Shown: piece by piece, positions 20,085 to 30,040 of the stretch
Layout: each line of letters opens with the position of its first letter
Numbering within the stretch: position 1 is the stretch's first letter
NCBI RefSeq assembly: GCF_910592395.1
Contig: NC_088315.1
Location: forward strand, 12,776,501-12,840,500
Length of the DNA: 64,000 nucleotides
Direction: 5' to 3'
From: Lineus longissimus
Lineage: Eukaryota > Nemertea > Pilidiophora > Heteronemertea > Lineidae
Notes under the pieces: generated by a model
The model's database searches: none
What the model was told of the DNA's origin: nothing
Seen by the model: the letters and a program-made list of their open reading frames with translations, nothing else
Made by a program: the position numbers and the translations under genes

Positions 20085-20795
20085 ATGAATACTTTTAATG
20101 TAGAAGTGGGAAAGTTAGACAATTTGAAAATCCACTTAGTGATTGTTTTTATGTCATGTACAAACCTGATCGAAGAAGATTACACCTTTGACCAATACGA
20201 TTACGCCGAGTATTATACGAAGTCGAGAAAAGTTGATAGCGCTGGATATGTCAAGAGAGAGTTGTGTGATGTTACTTACAGAGTATCCAAGTTTATGAAC
20301 ATTCATCTCTATGTTAAACATAACATTCATCTTTGGGTACAGGAGACCAATTTCAATCATTTATTAAAACAAATTACCTGCGAGATTCTAAAATTCGTTC
20401 ACATTCATTCAAACAAAATCCCACATTTTTCCTATCAAATTAATAATATTCAATCAAGTTTTTTGATTATAAGTGAAAAATTCAAATGTTTAAGGGATAT
20501 CACAAAAATTGAGGGACAAATTAAACAATTCTTTTCCCCATGTCCAACTCTAAAAATATATGAACATCACCAAACTGGACCTGTTATTTTCATCGAAGAC
20601 CCATTAAACTATAAAACAAACCTTCTGAATAAGGGACAATTCTGGGGGTTAAAATTTAAACAAGGTCATATTAGGATTTTTAAAGACAAGGGAGTCCTTG
20701 TCACAAAATCAATCAAAGACTTAGAAAATATTGAACAAAAATTTATAAATTTCGTAGATTACTGTAATTTTAGTACTGAGTTAAAATGGCTTTGA
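20085..20795 (+). CDS. Polinton 1 plus-strand protein, possible TBP-like fold
   Basis: 236 residues from the ATG at 20085. A four-codon upstream frame (ATG at 20074) ends at 20088 and overlaps it. I do not recognise the family with certainty. The C-terminal 60 residues (FWGLKFKQGHIRIFKDKG, VLVTKSIKDLENIEQKFINF) resemble a TBP half-repeat, in which a strand pair is followed by an IF-G-VTG-like turn and a long helix. A weaker second copy may lie at about 75-115 (MNIHLYVKHNIHLWVQET). Large DNA viruses encode TBP-like factors, so this is a testable guess. The stop overlaps the next ATG by 10 nt. The DNA is AT-rich, and the frame is clean after the putative acceptor at 20070. Confidence 0.5.
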   Translation: MNTFNVEVGKLDNLKIHLVIVFMSCTNLIEEDYTFDQYDYAEYYTKSRKVDSAGYVKRELCDVTYRVSKFMNIHLYVKHNIHLWVQETNFNHLLKQITCEILKFVHIHSNKIPHFSYQINNIQSSFLIISEKFKCLRDITKIEGQIKQFFSPCPTLKIYEHHQTGPVIFIEDPLNYKTNLLNKGQFWGLKFKQGHIRIFKDKGVLVTKSIKDLENIEQKFINFVDYCNFSTELKWL

Positions 20796-21916
20796 TTCAG
20801 AAAATAATTAACACCCTTTACAAGGAAAATCACATAAATAATGAAATGAAACGAGGGATTTTTCAAACTCTAAACCAAAAAAAAGAGTTTAGAAAGTTTG
20901 ATTGCAACAATAAACAAATTTGGAACGAATTTGCTGAAGTGGTCAGAGAGAAAATTCAATCATTTCAAATTGTATTAGTTTATTCCCCCATGAAAATTAG
21001 AACCGAGTGTGGGTTTCCTGTAGAGGGAACCATTACAATAGTAGTTAAGAATACAAATGATATAGAGATAAAAAAGGACGGTACAGACTTAGGTTTCCAA
21101 ACCAATGGAGGGGAGGGGGAAGAGGAAGTAGTCTTCGACTTCTTGGGTGAGGTGTCTGCAGACTCTGAGTCTGAAGACGAGTCGGGTGTCTCAGATGTTG
21201 TGGGTTTGGGGAAGAGAAGCGCAACCAGCGCGGAGGGGGATGCAGGGGGTCAACCGGAAAAGAAGAAAAGACTGACCGAGTGTAATTTATCTGACTCCAG
21301 CAGCGATGATAATGGTCCGTGTGAAAACGAAAATGGGGGATGTGACCCGACAAGACGCATCTCGAGAGTCACTAAACCCCCAACTGGGAAAAAATCCCCT
21401 ACAATCACCCGAGTTGATAGCGCACATGGGATAAATTCAGTGGCCACATTTTTCGACGAACGGGACAAAATGTCCAAACTAAATGAAAATCAAAATCTCT
21501 CCCATGAAGAGAGAATGTTTCAAAAGAAATACTTGGAAAAGTGTCGATGTCATGGGGGAAAAGACAAAGAAACTATGATCAACGATTATCAAAAGATTTG
21601 TTCGGTAAAAACAATTCAGTTTGAAACAAGAGAAAAAACCGTTGGTTTATTAGCAAGAGAATCAACTATACGTCAAAACTGGGTAAAAGGGGCCGAGAGT
21701 CTTGTGACTCAGTTACAAAAATTAACACACGCGATGGGGAAATTCGAAACGAAACAAACCTGCGATTCGTTAATAAAACCATTTTTCGATAAAGAAATAG
21801 CGCACGGAGAATGCAAACGGTGCACTCTCCATTGCTTGCCTTTGTTTGCAAGCAACATTAAAATGCCAGTAGGACGTCCGGTAAATCAAAAAAAAAAAAA
21901 AAATCGGATTAAATAG
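20786..21916 (+). CDS. Unrecognised 376-residue Polinton 1 protein with acidic linker
   Basis: The N-terminal 95 residues look folded (FCR-type mix of charged helices, then IVLVYSPMKIRTECGFPVEG). Residues 100-200 are acidic and low complexity (GGEGEEEVV, SDSESEDES) with a basic RKKKRL-type patch (PEKKKRL). The C-terminal 130 residues hold Cys pairs (KCRCHGGKD, ECKRCTLHC) and a Gln/Leu-rich helix, ending in a very basic PVNQKKKKNRIK tail. Function is unknown. A bipartite protein with zinc-binding and nuclear-type basic ends would fit DNA or transcription work. The ATG lies within the stop of the preceding frame (10-nt overlap), suggesting joint expression. Confidence 0.65.
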   Translation: MALIQKIINTLYKENHINNEMKRGIFQTLNQKKEFRKFDCNNKQIWNEFAEVVREKIQSFQIVLVYSPMKIRTECGFPVEGTITIVVKNTNDIEIKKDGTDLGFQTNGGEGEEEVVFDFLGEVSADSESEDESGVSDVVGLGKRSATSAEGDAGGQPEKKKRLTECNLSDSSSDDNGPCENENGGCDPTRRISRVTKPPTGKKSPTITRVDSAHGINSVATFFDERDKMSKLNENQNLSHEERMFQKKYLEKCRCHGGKDKETMINDYQKICSVKTIQFETREKTVGLLARESTIRQNWVKGAESLVTQLQKLTHAMGKFETKQTCDSLIKPFFDKEIAHGECKRCTLHCLPLFASNIKMPVGRPVNQKKKKNRIK

Positions 21917-21926
21917 AGATACTGGT

Positions 21927-22154
21927 ATGAAACCACAAAGTAGAATTCCCTATTCAACTAGCAAAAAACTAGAAATATATGATCCAAGGGCACATGCTGA
22001 TAACATGCGAAATAAAGAAAAATGGAACGTTCCCGGCGAGGCCCTGACAAAAACTATTTTTCAAAAGAGGAGAATGACTTCGTTAAAAAACAATTCGAAG
22101 GGGTTAACAGGAAAAATTTTAAAAAATGTGCAAGGCTTGGTTAATTCATTGTAA
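21927..22154 (+). CDS. Small basic protein, unrecognised
   Basis: 75 residues beginning 11 nt after the previous stop. The composition is Lys/Arg/Asn rich (KKLEIYDPRAHADN, QKRRMTSLKNNSKGL). There is no signal peptide or membrane segment, and a short amphipathic end (LTGKILKNVQGLVNSL). Size, charge and position are those of a minor virion or DNA-condensing protein, but that is only inference. No break is visible. Confidence 0.5.
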   Translation: MKPQSRIPYSTSKKLEIYDPRAHADNMRNKEKWNVPGEALTKTIFQKRRMTSLKNNSKGLTGKILKNVQGLVNSL

Positions 22155-22346
22155 AAACTTTTTGATAGGTGTCTGGGGGTTTTTTTTGTTGAATTGGTTA
22201 GAAGGCGTGGTAGATAGAAATTGGTTTCCTGTACCCACTTCGTTGGTTTTTCTCAAGTTTTCAAGTGATGTATAATGTTTACAAAACATCTTTTGCCTCG
22301 GTAATAAGAAGATGAATTTATTCTCCTTTCTAATAGGAATTGAAAT

Positions 22347-22934
22347 ATGGAAACGGGTGCGAAGAGGATAGTATCTTTGTGCGAAGAAAGAGATACACTT
22401 CAAAACGAATCCGATATAGGATGTCATAAAATTAAATTGGTACGAAAAGACATGGACGCTTGTTCTCGACGTTGCGAATTTTTTGAGGCCGCACATGATC
22501 AAGCTAAAGGTGAAAAAAAAAAGGAGGGGAGTGGGGGTATTATTAGAATAGATGGTGCATGTAAAGCGGAGAATAAGCTAGAAATTAGCTTTAAAAAAGA
22601 AAGTTTTGCGTACACCCCCTCGTACAGTTCGAGGGGGATGGTTGGAATCTACGTGGGGTATATGCAGGACATTGAACCCCAAACGATGCGTCGAGTGGGC
22701 ACTGGGTTAAGTTTTTTTCTTGGTGAAGGTGTTGTTGGTAATTTTTTCCCCGATATGGGGGAATTACGATATTACGACAAGGTTATCGTAAGTCCCCGTC
22801 AATTCAGAGGGGAAGACCATGATATATCAATATCCGTTTACAATTTAGAAGATGAGAAGATTACTTTTTTTCCGGTTTCAGAAATTGGGGGACATACACT
22901 TTTACACGATTCCGCAAGAAGTGGTCATGATTAA
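22347..22934 (+). CDS. Degenerate dUTPase-fold protein
   Basis: 195 residues. About 1-60 is a charged, probably helical, Cys-containing extension. About 78-188 follows the dUTPase layout: SSRGMVGIYVGYMQDIEP (motif 1 region), VGTGLSFFLGEGVVGNFFP (the TG and P positions), VIVSPRQFRGEDHDIS (motif 3, keeping F-RG) and FPVSEIGGHTLL (motif 4 region). Motif 2 (PRSG in active enzymes) and the motif 3 aspartate are not kept, so activity is unlikely. Catalytically dead dUTPase relatives are known in herpesviruses and adenoviruses, where they serve as binding proteins. An acceptor-like TCCTTTCTAATAG lies just before the ATG. The deoxynucleoside kinase in the same element makes a nucleotide-related origin attractive. 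Confidence 0.6.
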   Translation: METGAKRIVSLCEERDTLQNESDIGCHKIKLVRKDMDACSRRCEFFEAAHDQAKGEKKKEGSGGIIRIDGACKAENKLEISFKKESFAYTPSYSSRGMVGIYVGYMQDIEPQTMRRVGTGLSFFLGEGVVGNFFPDMGELRYYDKVIVSPRQFRGEDHDISISVYNLEDEKITFFPVSEIGGHTLLHDSARSGHD

Positions 22935-24183
22935 TATCGCAGCATAAAAAAAGTTGGTTGTTATTACCGAGGCTAAAGTTGGTTTGTTTTCTACAACATT
23001 TAGTTTAGAAAGGAGATTCGTTATATATCTTAGCTAATCTAGTTGAAAAAGGACCTGTGATGCGTTCACAAGTTATTGTGTGTATAATGTTTTAGTTTAG
23101 AACCGAGTCGAAATAGACTTATAATTCTGTTTACTTTCAATGAAGAAAAGAGAAGAATTAGTTAAAGTGAAAATAGGTATCATACGGTGATTAAATTCAC
23201 TAGTTCTGCGAAAAGTAAGGATATTTTTTCTTAAGTCACGATGTAAAATTGATAGAAATGAAATAAATAATAAGAGAGGACGAGACCTCCATTCGCGTAA
23301 TGTGTTTGACACATCTTTTTGATATAATTAAAGTGTGCCAATCAGCATTGCGTCTGTGTGGAAGGTTTTGTAAACAACGATTACATTTGCACGTGGAAGG
23401 AGCCAGGGTATAAAACCAAGAAGAAAAGAGGATGAGGATACAACCCCCATTTGCGTAAAAGCGTTTGACATATCTTTTTGAAATAATTAAAGTGTTAAAT
23501 AATTAAAAGGGCTAAGACCTAGAAATGCACTTACAAGGCCTAGTATATACTTACAAGGCCTAGTATATATTACTGGCCTTGTAAGTGCATTTTTATATAC
23601 TACTTGTAGTGTCATCAATGTTAAAGAATTCTCTCAATCTGATTCTTCTTAAGAATTCTTCTGTGTCTTAGTTGAGTTGATGATTGTCATATGATTTTGG
23701 GGCAAGGCAGAAGTTTAAGCCTTTGCGAAGAAGTTTAATTTCATCATTAGTTAGTTTGTACTCACTGAGGTTTACTACCGATCTTTTTAATTCATTTTCT
23801 GCAATGGATTTTAGTGTCTTGGGTTTCCCCCCAACATATCAACTAGTTGGTTTAGGAAGTGTGGAAATATACCGAAATGAAACTGAATTGCAAAACAAAT
23901 ATCAGTGTAAATCGTTCAGGTACCTACTGATGCTATTTATTCTCCCATTTCATGTTAATTTCAGTTGCTCTGTTCACTTTTAACTGAGAGAAACTCTGAC
24001 CAGTTGATGGCTTTGCATGTGACCATGTGATCCACCATCTTTGTTGATTTGGCTGCATACTTGTTGATCTAGAATGTCTAACTCATGGTTTTCTGAGACT
24101 TAGGCTTTTATTCTTCTTATCGTTTGTTTTACACGGTTAAAACTGTTTTAGATCTGATATTGTAAGCGTTTTTCTATGACAAA
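22935..24183. other. Gene-poor stretch after Polinton 1 genes
   Basis: It contains two diverged direct repeats (23278-23336 and 23429-23493, sharing GCGTTTGACA-type and ATAATTAAAGTGT phrases) and a hairpin (23522-23592). The Polinton 1 right terminal repeat should lie in or beyond this stretch but cannot be recognised without its left partner. A 99-codon open frame at 23684-23983 looks spurious. Confidence 0.4.
23522..23592. repeat. Inverted repeat with 18-bp arms
   Basis: AAATGCACTTACAAGGCC (about 23522-23539) pairs with its reverse complement at about 23574-23592. The loop repeats ACTTACAAGGCCTAGTATAT. Confidence 0.75.
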
Positions 24184-24823
24184 TGGAATGTAAATCTCTT
24201 GTCGCGGGAGTTTTTTCTGCAGCCCCGTAAAGGCCCAATTCCCCTCAGGCTGGAGATCCTCCTGTCTTCGGCGGAAGATTTACACTTCCCCAATCACAAC
24301 AGTTGGTGATTCACGATCTAAATTTCCTTACAGTACTACCAGTAGGCTGATAGGCAGTGCCCAACCAACTATGCTCAATGAGCAGAGTCCCAAAAATATC
24401 TGATAGTCACATTCCGTATATAAGAGTCCAATGCTAATGCCAGAAACGTTTAAAGTAAAGTCCAACGAGCGGCGCGAACGAAACTAAATATATTAACAAT
24501 AATTATATGGTAACGCAAATGGAGTCTAAACAACTAATAACGCGAATGAAAACTTTGAGAAACTTATCGATTACAGGTAGGACTAGGAGTGGGGTAGACT
24601 GCCCAAACCTATAGAAAGACAGGAACATGGTATATTCTAACCCTTGTGGCACAGTTCCAAGTCTTATTGCGGACTACTCATTGCGGTAGATTAGACAAAG
24701 ACACGTATATACTCAAAAATGTCTTCAGATTGGTTCAACCTCAAATTAGCTAACTAGAACGTCTGTACATGTATGCGTTAACTAGATTACAAGTATCCGA
24801 TCCAGTACTTATGTGGCATTCCA
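24184..24823 (-). repeat. Candidate LTR of a BEL/Pao-type retroelement
   Basis: On the minus strand the segment begins TGGAATGCC and ends GATTTACATTCCA, giving matching TGGAATG/CATTCCA ends. It directly follows a pol-like C-terminal tail. A second LTR is not seen in the window, so this rests on the ends and position only. Confidence 0.4.
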
Positions 24824-24943
24824 GTTCTGGTGATTAAGTTCCGTGTCTTCTTCCGCCTCCAACAGACATATCTTGTTGACAGGTCTGTCAAACGTTCCAC
24901 TCGGTGTCTTGATACGGACGGTCCTGACTTCACCGTCTGCAAT
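24809..24943 (-). pseudogene. Remnant of BEL/Pao pol C-terminal tail (DUF5641-like)
   Basis: About 45 residues in one minus-strand frame contain DGEVRTVRIKTPSG and RPVNKICLLE. This pattern (D-G-VR-V-V-T-G-RP--KL--LE) closes many BEL/Pao polyproteins. The frame is blocked by a stop just upstream, and the rest of pol is gone. An overlapping 140-codon frame (24787-25209) is a different frame of the same debris. Confidence 0.5.
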
Positions 24944-26200
24944 CTACGATATCTACGACTATTGCCATTTTTACCACTTTTTTGTAGCAGGAGCTGGGGG
25001 CCCTCTTTGGCGCCCTCAGCCATGTGCAGCTTGATTCCCACCTGCAGCAGGCTGCGCCCCCAGCCCACCATCACCTGAGTCATTGTCACTACTACTTTTA
25101 TCATTATACCCCCAACTGCCTGGTCATTGTCACCATCAGAATCAGACTGATCATGCAAATTGATCTCAAATTGGTCTATCTTCACCAATTCACCTGTCGA
25201 AATACCCACTTCCTGGGGACGAGATTGAACCGAATTCTTCCGAGAACACTTCCGAAGACATGGCGGGAGGTTTAAATCAACGTAGAATCAGTAGTTTGGT
25301 TTACTTTTTGATAAGTAGATAAGTAGATGGAAAAACTGAGATAACGTTATTGACAATTTAGCGACCTATTTTCAATAACGTTTTAAAACGCTATTGGCAG
25401 TGAAAGAGTTAAAGAACAAATCTAACCTTTTGACTAAATTCAAAGAGCAAACTATGCAAGCGCGAGCAAAGCTCTCATGACAAGGTCAGGATCTGTTGTA
25501 ATTTTGATGAACTAGTTTTATGAACTAAAATTTACACTGTTTTGAATTGTGTCAGTTGTACATCTGAGTTAAATTTAATAAAAACTTTTAATCTAAAAAT
25601 GACTGATAGAAACCAAAAGGTTAATTGTCCAACATGTAATAAATCCATTGCATACAGCAATATGGCAGCTCGCAGGAAGACGAAGGGGCATTTAAATAAA
25701 TCAATGGTACAAGTACCTACTATTCCAACACTAATCCCTAGAGGTGTAAATAAGAAGCTTTCCTTTGAGACTGAGGAGCTTGTTGACATAAATAAAGTTG
25801 AAAGAATTGAAGTAGCAAAGAAGTTTGGCAAGCCTGTTGTTACCATTAGAGTGAATATTGATAGAGAAGCGAAACAGGTTTTTTTAATACAGGGAAAAAT
25901 TTGAGGAAGTACTTTTTAAGCTGAATGATTACCACCATAAAATAAGCATATCACTTTTCGCCCAGTTCAACAGACCTAAGACCGTAGAGCAGGGCCCGTA
26001 TTCATAAAGCTACTTAAGTCAAAGTGGGACACCTAAAATGCATCTTAAGTTTAGGTGGGGTACTTACTTAAAATAAGTCATATTCATAAATATGCTTAAG
26101 TCAGGTTGCCCACTCAAATCGAATCTTAGATTTGAGACACCTCCGGGGCAGTCTTAACTCTAAGTGGACTGGTTCTTTCAGTTCATTTTTAGCACGGCGC
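24944..26200. other. Repeat debris with one short open frame
   Basis: Apart from the 25542-25904 frame described separately, nothing clear is seen. At about 25990-26160 a CCCGTATTCATAAAGC-type sequence with repeated CTTAAGT and ATTCATAAA phrases looks like the end of a DNA transposon, but no partner end was found. Confidence 0.4.
25542..25904 (+). CDS. Short hypothetical protein with one CxxC
   Basis: 120 residues, or 102 if the ATG at 25596 is used. It has a single CPTCNKSIAYSNMAARRK segment near the start and a charged C-terminal part (VERIEVAKKFGKPVVTIRVN). No family is recognised. The frame is open and the composition looks protein-like, but there is no neighbouring gene to support it, so it may be a transposon fragment or an exon. 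Confidence 0.3.
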   Translation: MNCVSCTSELNLIKTFNLKMTDRNQKVNCPTCNKSIAYSNMAARRKTKGHLNKSMVQVPTIPTLIPRGVNKKLSFETEELVDINKVERIEVAKKFGKPVVTIRVNIDREAKQVFLIQGKI

Positions 26201-26220
26201 TCATCGGAGATGAGTTTGTT

Positions 26221-26252
26221 AGACCATATCCACAACTCCGTGGATATGGTCT
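26221..26252. repeat. Perfect hairpin, 13-bp arms, 6-bp loop
   Basis: AGACCATATCCAC (26221-26233) and its reverse complement (26240-26252) flank AACTCC. The same AGACCATATCC phrase forms the arms of the inverted repeat at 27829-28399. Confidence 0.85.
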
Positions 26253-26259
26253 ATTGTTT

Positions 26260-27828
26260 TTACTGAGCCGATCGCCAGGACCCGAGGGATGTGGTTTTCG
26301 ACACGTATCTCCGAAACTGCCGCACGGAACGACCTGAAATTTGGTTAGGTTACGTTTCATAACCTGCTAACGAACAACGTGTACTTTATTTTTGCAGCCG
26401 TTGCTTGCTTTTTTAGTTTTCGGGTGATTTTTGATGAAAATCGCCGGTTCTGAACCGTTCCGGTAATAGCACTGCCTCCCGCGTTTTTACCGATTAGGCA
26501 AGTTGCTCAACGTTGATCTGGCCCGACCTGAACAGGTGGGAGGATACCCGCTACATGGAAGAGCCAACAGACATTTCATCTACGCATTCTAGGGTGAGTG
26601 TGATTTTTTCGTGATTGTAATCGCCCTCAAATTTGTGTTGAAACACTGCATCAGACAAAATTAACTCATCAGAGGTCAAGAAAAGGATCTTAAGAATATA
26701 TATTCGCTGTTAGTTTGGGTGATTATAGGGAGCACGTCCATCTTTTGAGGCAAACTTGTCATCCGAAAGTTTCCAGATCCCCGCAATGGCGGATATACAT
26801 TCATCAAAAAAATTACGAATTCGGGCAAGTTTCATCAAACTGTGCGCCTTAAACACCTAAGAATGTCTGAAAATCACCGAGACTCTACACATGAGATATA
26901 CCTTCACTGAAAATAATTGCTAAAACCTCGCTTAACGTGTCGCGAGTGCTGAAAGCAACAGTTTTGGAGATCGTTTTTCTGTACATTCTGCTCACTCCTG
27001 TAGAAATGTACAGTAAAGCACGTATACACGTGCAGTGTAAATGGACACACGAATGTACACACCTTCTGAAAATATTGTCAGCAAAGGTGATAAGTGTTTG
27101 TTCTGAATTATGACAATGAAATTCATAGACTATTAGCAGGTAGTCAGTGTCTGTTGGTCTGAATAATGAATGATAAAACTTCTGGTGAAGTTAAAATATT
27201 TCCTCGCTCTGTTTTACAGCCTGACGCAGTGATGGGGATGATCAGCATCTGTTCTGTTCTGCGACCGCATCAGTCACGGATATAGGACCCTTGACCACGA
27301 GGAGCTGATGAGGCAAAGTCGTATAACCGTCTTAACCTTGACATCGGTGCAGTGCTGAATTTGCCGTCTGAAGACAAACCAGTATAATATTCCAGCCGTA
27401 TTTCGTTCTTTTCACTGTAATACTTTTACTTCAAAAAGACTGAATAAATAAACCTACTGTGGCAGTTAGTTTAAAAAGATATTATTGCATTTTACGTTTT
27501 TACTCTTAGTGCTGATCGGTCATACCCCTTGGGCCTGGCCGTAACCTTGCATACTGGTTGTCTCGATGCCGTATGCTATGACCATGTATATATCTACTGG
27601 ACTGGTTTGTTGCACCATGTCGAAGGAATTTTATGTAGAGATCAAGACACTTCCCTCACATCACAATCTACACCTCAAAAGAATGGTTGTAAAAATCCTT
27701 GCCATGATTCCCGGTTGCCCCTATGTTGTGACCATGCATGCATCAATGGCCTTGGATGTTGCAACCTACACTTCAAAGGAATGCGAAGTCTAAATCGCAT
27801 TTATTTTTTGTCCCCAGGTTGTGACTTT
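26260..27828. other. No gene recognised
   Basis: AT-rich sequence without convincing coding frames. Around 27529-27800, short overlapping frames and loosely repeated phrases (CTATGACCATG / TTGTGACCATGCATG) suggest old repeat DNA. Confidence 0.4.
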
Positions 27829-28399
27829 CCTAACAGCAATTGCAGACCATATCCCTGGTGATAGTGTTTTGTCATCTTAAAAATGAGCACCAGGACAAAG
27901 CACCAAAAACCTGCCACTAAAGATCAGATCAGAAGTTACCTACGTGGTGCCAGTACCCACAAGTGCATGATTGACACCTCGATCATTTGAAGAAAAAATT
28001 GGCAGCAGAACCATGTGTGCATGGAGGGAGGTATTATAATATAAATACTGTGGAGACGCAATGTATTATTGGTCGTCCCAACATTGGGAGCTTTCATCCC
28101 CACCAGCCATATCAGATGGCCAACTGGTTTCCCTCACTCGACCAGAAAACTCATCAAAAGATACGAAAGATGTTGAGATTCAGATTACATTTGCTTGTTG
28201 TCTGCTGGATTCTGACCATCCATATGCTGAGTTGTTGCAGTCCCAGAACAATCGCTAATTCTAGTATTTATGATGCACCTACTGTCACAACCTAATTCAG
28301 CTGAGTATTCAGGTTATCTGGTTATATCCTGGTGCAAACCTAATTTCTCAACATGACAAAATACTTTCACCAGGGATATGGTCTGCAATTTGCTGTTAG
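27829..28399. repeat. Inverted-repeat element, arms about 49 bp
   Basis: The left arm 27829-27877 (CTAACAGCAATTGCAGACC...) pairs imperfectly with 28350-28399. The interior, about 470 bp, encodes nothing clear. Likely a MITE or fold-back element. Confidence 0.6.
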
Positions 28400-30040
28400 G
28401 CAAATTGCCCAATACTAGTTGATGTTGGCTTGGCAACATGAAATTGCACACAGGCGTGCAATTCGCAGGGAAAGGGTTTTTCATGATTGCCTCCATCCAC
28501 AAGACTTCTTAAACGACTTATAATTATATCAGCGATATCGGTTTGATCGGCTAACATTATTCTTGTGAGGGATGACCACGAATCGGAAACTAGGAGGAAT
28601 TACACGCTACTTCCTGAGTTAAAACTGCTTGCGACTCTCCGGTTTACAATTTTTACCCTTGCGGATCATTCCAACAGCTGGTGATACTGTCAACATTTCC
28701 AAACCAACCACGAGTCGAGTAATTGCGGAGGTAACAACCTAACTGAACCAAATTTCGGAAACAAGATGACACTCCTCAATTATCTTTTTTTAGCTCAGCT
28801 GACAAAGTCACACGTTTATGGAAAAGATCAACGAGAATGTGTTCAAATGCCCTCATAACGATGAGTTCAACGGAATTTGGTCAAAACAACCTTCGCATGG
28901 AGTCAACTTTCTTTACGAAATTGAAGCGACAACCTCATTATTTATCGTAATTTATGCAGATCTGAGTCCAGCTGATGGGTGATGTTCTGATTTGTGTTCA
29001 AACTATTGGAAACTTCGGAAATTAGTTCTATTAGTTCTACTATTCTGCAGGAGTATATTATAGCCATTGATGTTGACAGCTAAAAGCACGAAAACTTTGT
29101 TTATTTATCAAACTGTATCGAGTGTTATCGAATCGAATGGATGTGTCGATCGTCGGGGCGGATTGATATGTGGTTGTGAGTCCAAGGCGATTACGTCATT
29201 CAGTTAGTTTAAGAAAGATCATGATCATGAAGATGCGTGTTGTGTTATCATAACCGGAAAATAATTTGAAGTTATTATTAGTACTACGATTCTTACATGA
29301 GTAAAAAGTAGACGTTTTAAGCAACACAATAATGTTACTCCCATAAAAAAAACGGTCAATTCTCCTTACCACTCGCAGAACAGAAGCCAAGCCATTGCTG
29401 TTAAGTTATGCAGGGGCTTAATCAATTACCTGCACTCCCTGTGGGGTGAATAACATTACCTTTTGAACAGCTGGCTGTAGGGGGATGATTGGAACAGCCG
29501 GTATACCTGCTGACCTGCTGAACCCAGGTTAATGTTATTTTCAATCCACGATTGCAGGTCACCTGATTTTCGAGATTTCGCGGGAAATGAAATTGTAAAC
29601 AAACGCATGTATGCAGTTCAAATGTAAACAAAAATGTATTTTTGGTACTTTTGGTTGCTGGACTTGGGTTTTCCCGCAGTTAGGAGCTGGGGTCAAATTG
29701 GTGGTCTATTGTTTATGGGTGCTGTTTTAGTCAGAGGTCATGAGGTAGCCCTTGATTATGAAGGGATTTTCAAATTAAGGTGACCATGGTCTTTTTATGT
29801 GCTCTCCACAGCTTTCAATACTTGATGTATCTGAAGAGGTGCGCGGAACCTGACATGGCCTTACCAAGGAGCTCCTCACGGTGCTGAACTTCTAGCTTGC
29901 CTGTCGACTAAGTGCCTTTTTGGCCGAGACATTGCTACATGTAAGAGGAGCACGCATTTTAAATTTATAGTAGTGATGATAGTAAAGTTGGTTCGAGCCA
30001 TTTGGGAGCCGACATGTGAAGGCCTATCTGGGTTCTCCTT

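Larger units (their letters stand above)
1261..22934. mobile_element. Polinton/Maverick 1 (adintovirus-like), incomplete and interrupted
   Basis: A retroviral-type integrase, FtsK/HerA-type packaging ATPase and protein-primed family B DNA polymerase occur together, which defines Polintons. The minus-strand block runs from 1261 to 13940. Plus-strand genes at 20085-22934 are assigned to the same element by inference: a divergent leader with matching motifs points at them, and a family-1 repeat (16655-20043) sits in between. A family-2 repeat (8523-10188) also interrupts it. The left end is lost to, or lies beyond, the repeat at 1-1260. The right terminal repeat was not recognised, so the end given is the last supported gene. 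Capsid genes are absent from the visible part and could lie left of the window. Confidence 0.8.

Noticed and set aside
24787-25209. 140-codon minus-strand frame
   Set aside because: A neighbouring frame of the same DNA gives the recognisable retroelement tail, so this one is a by-product.
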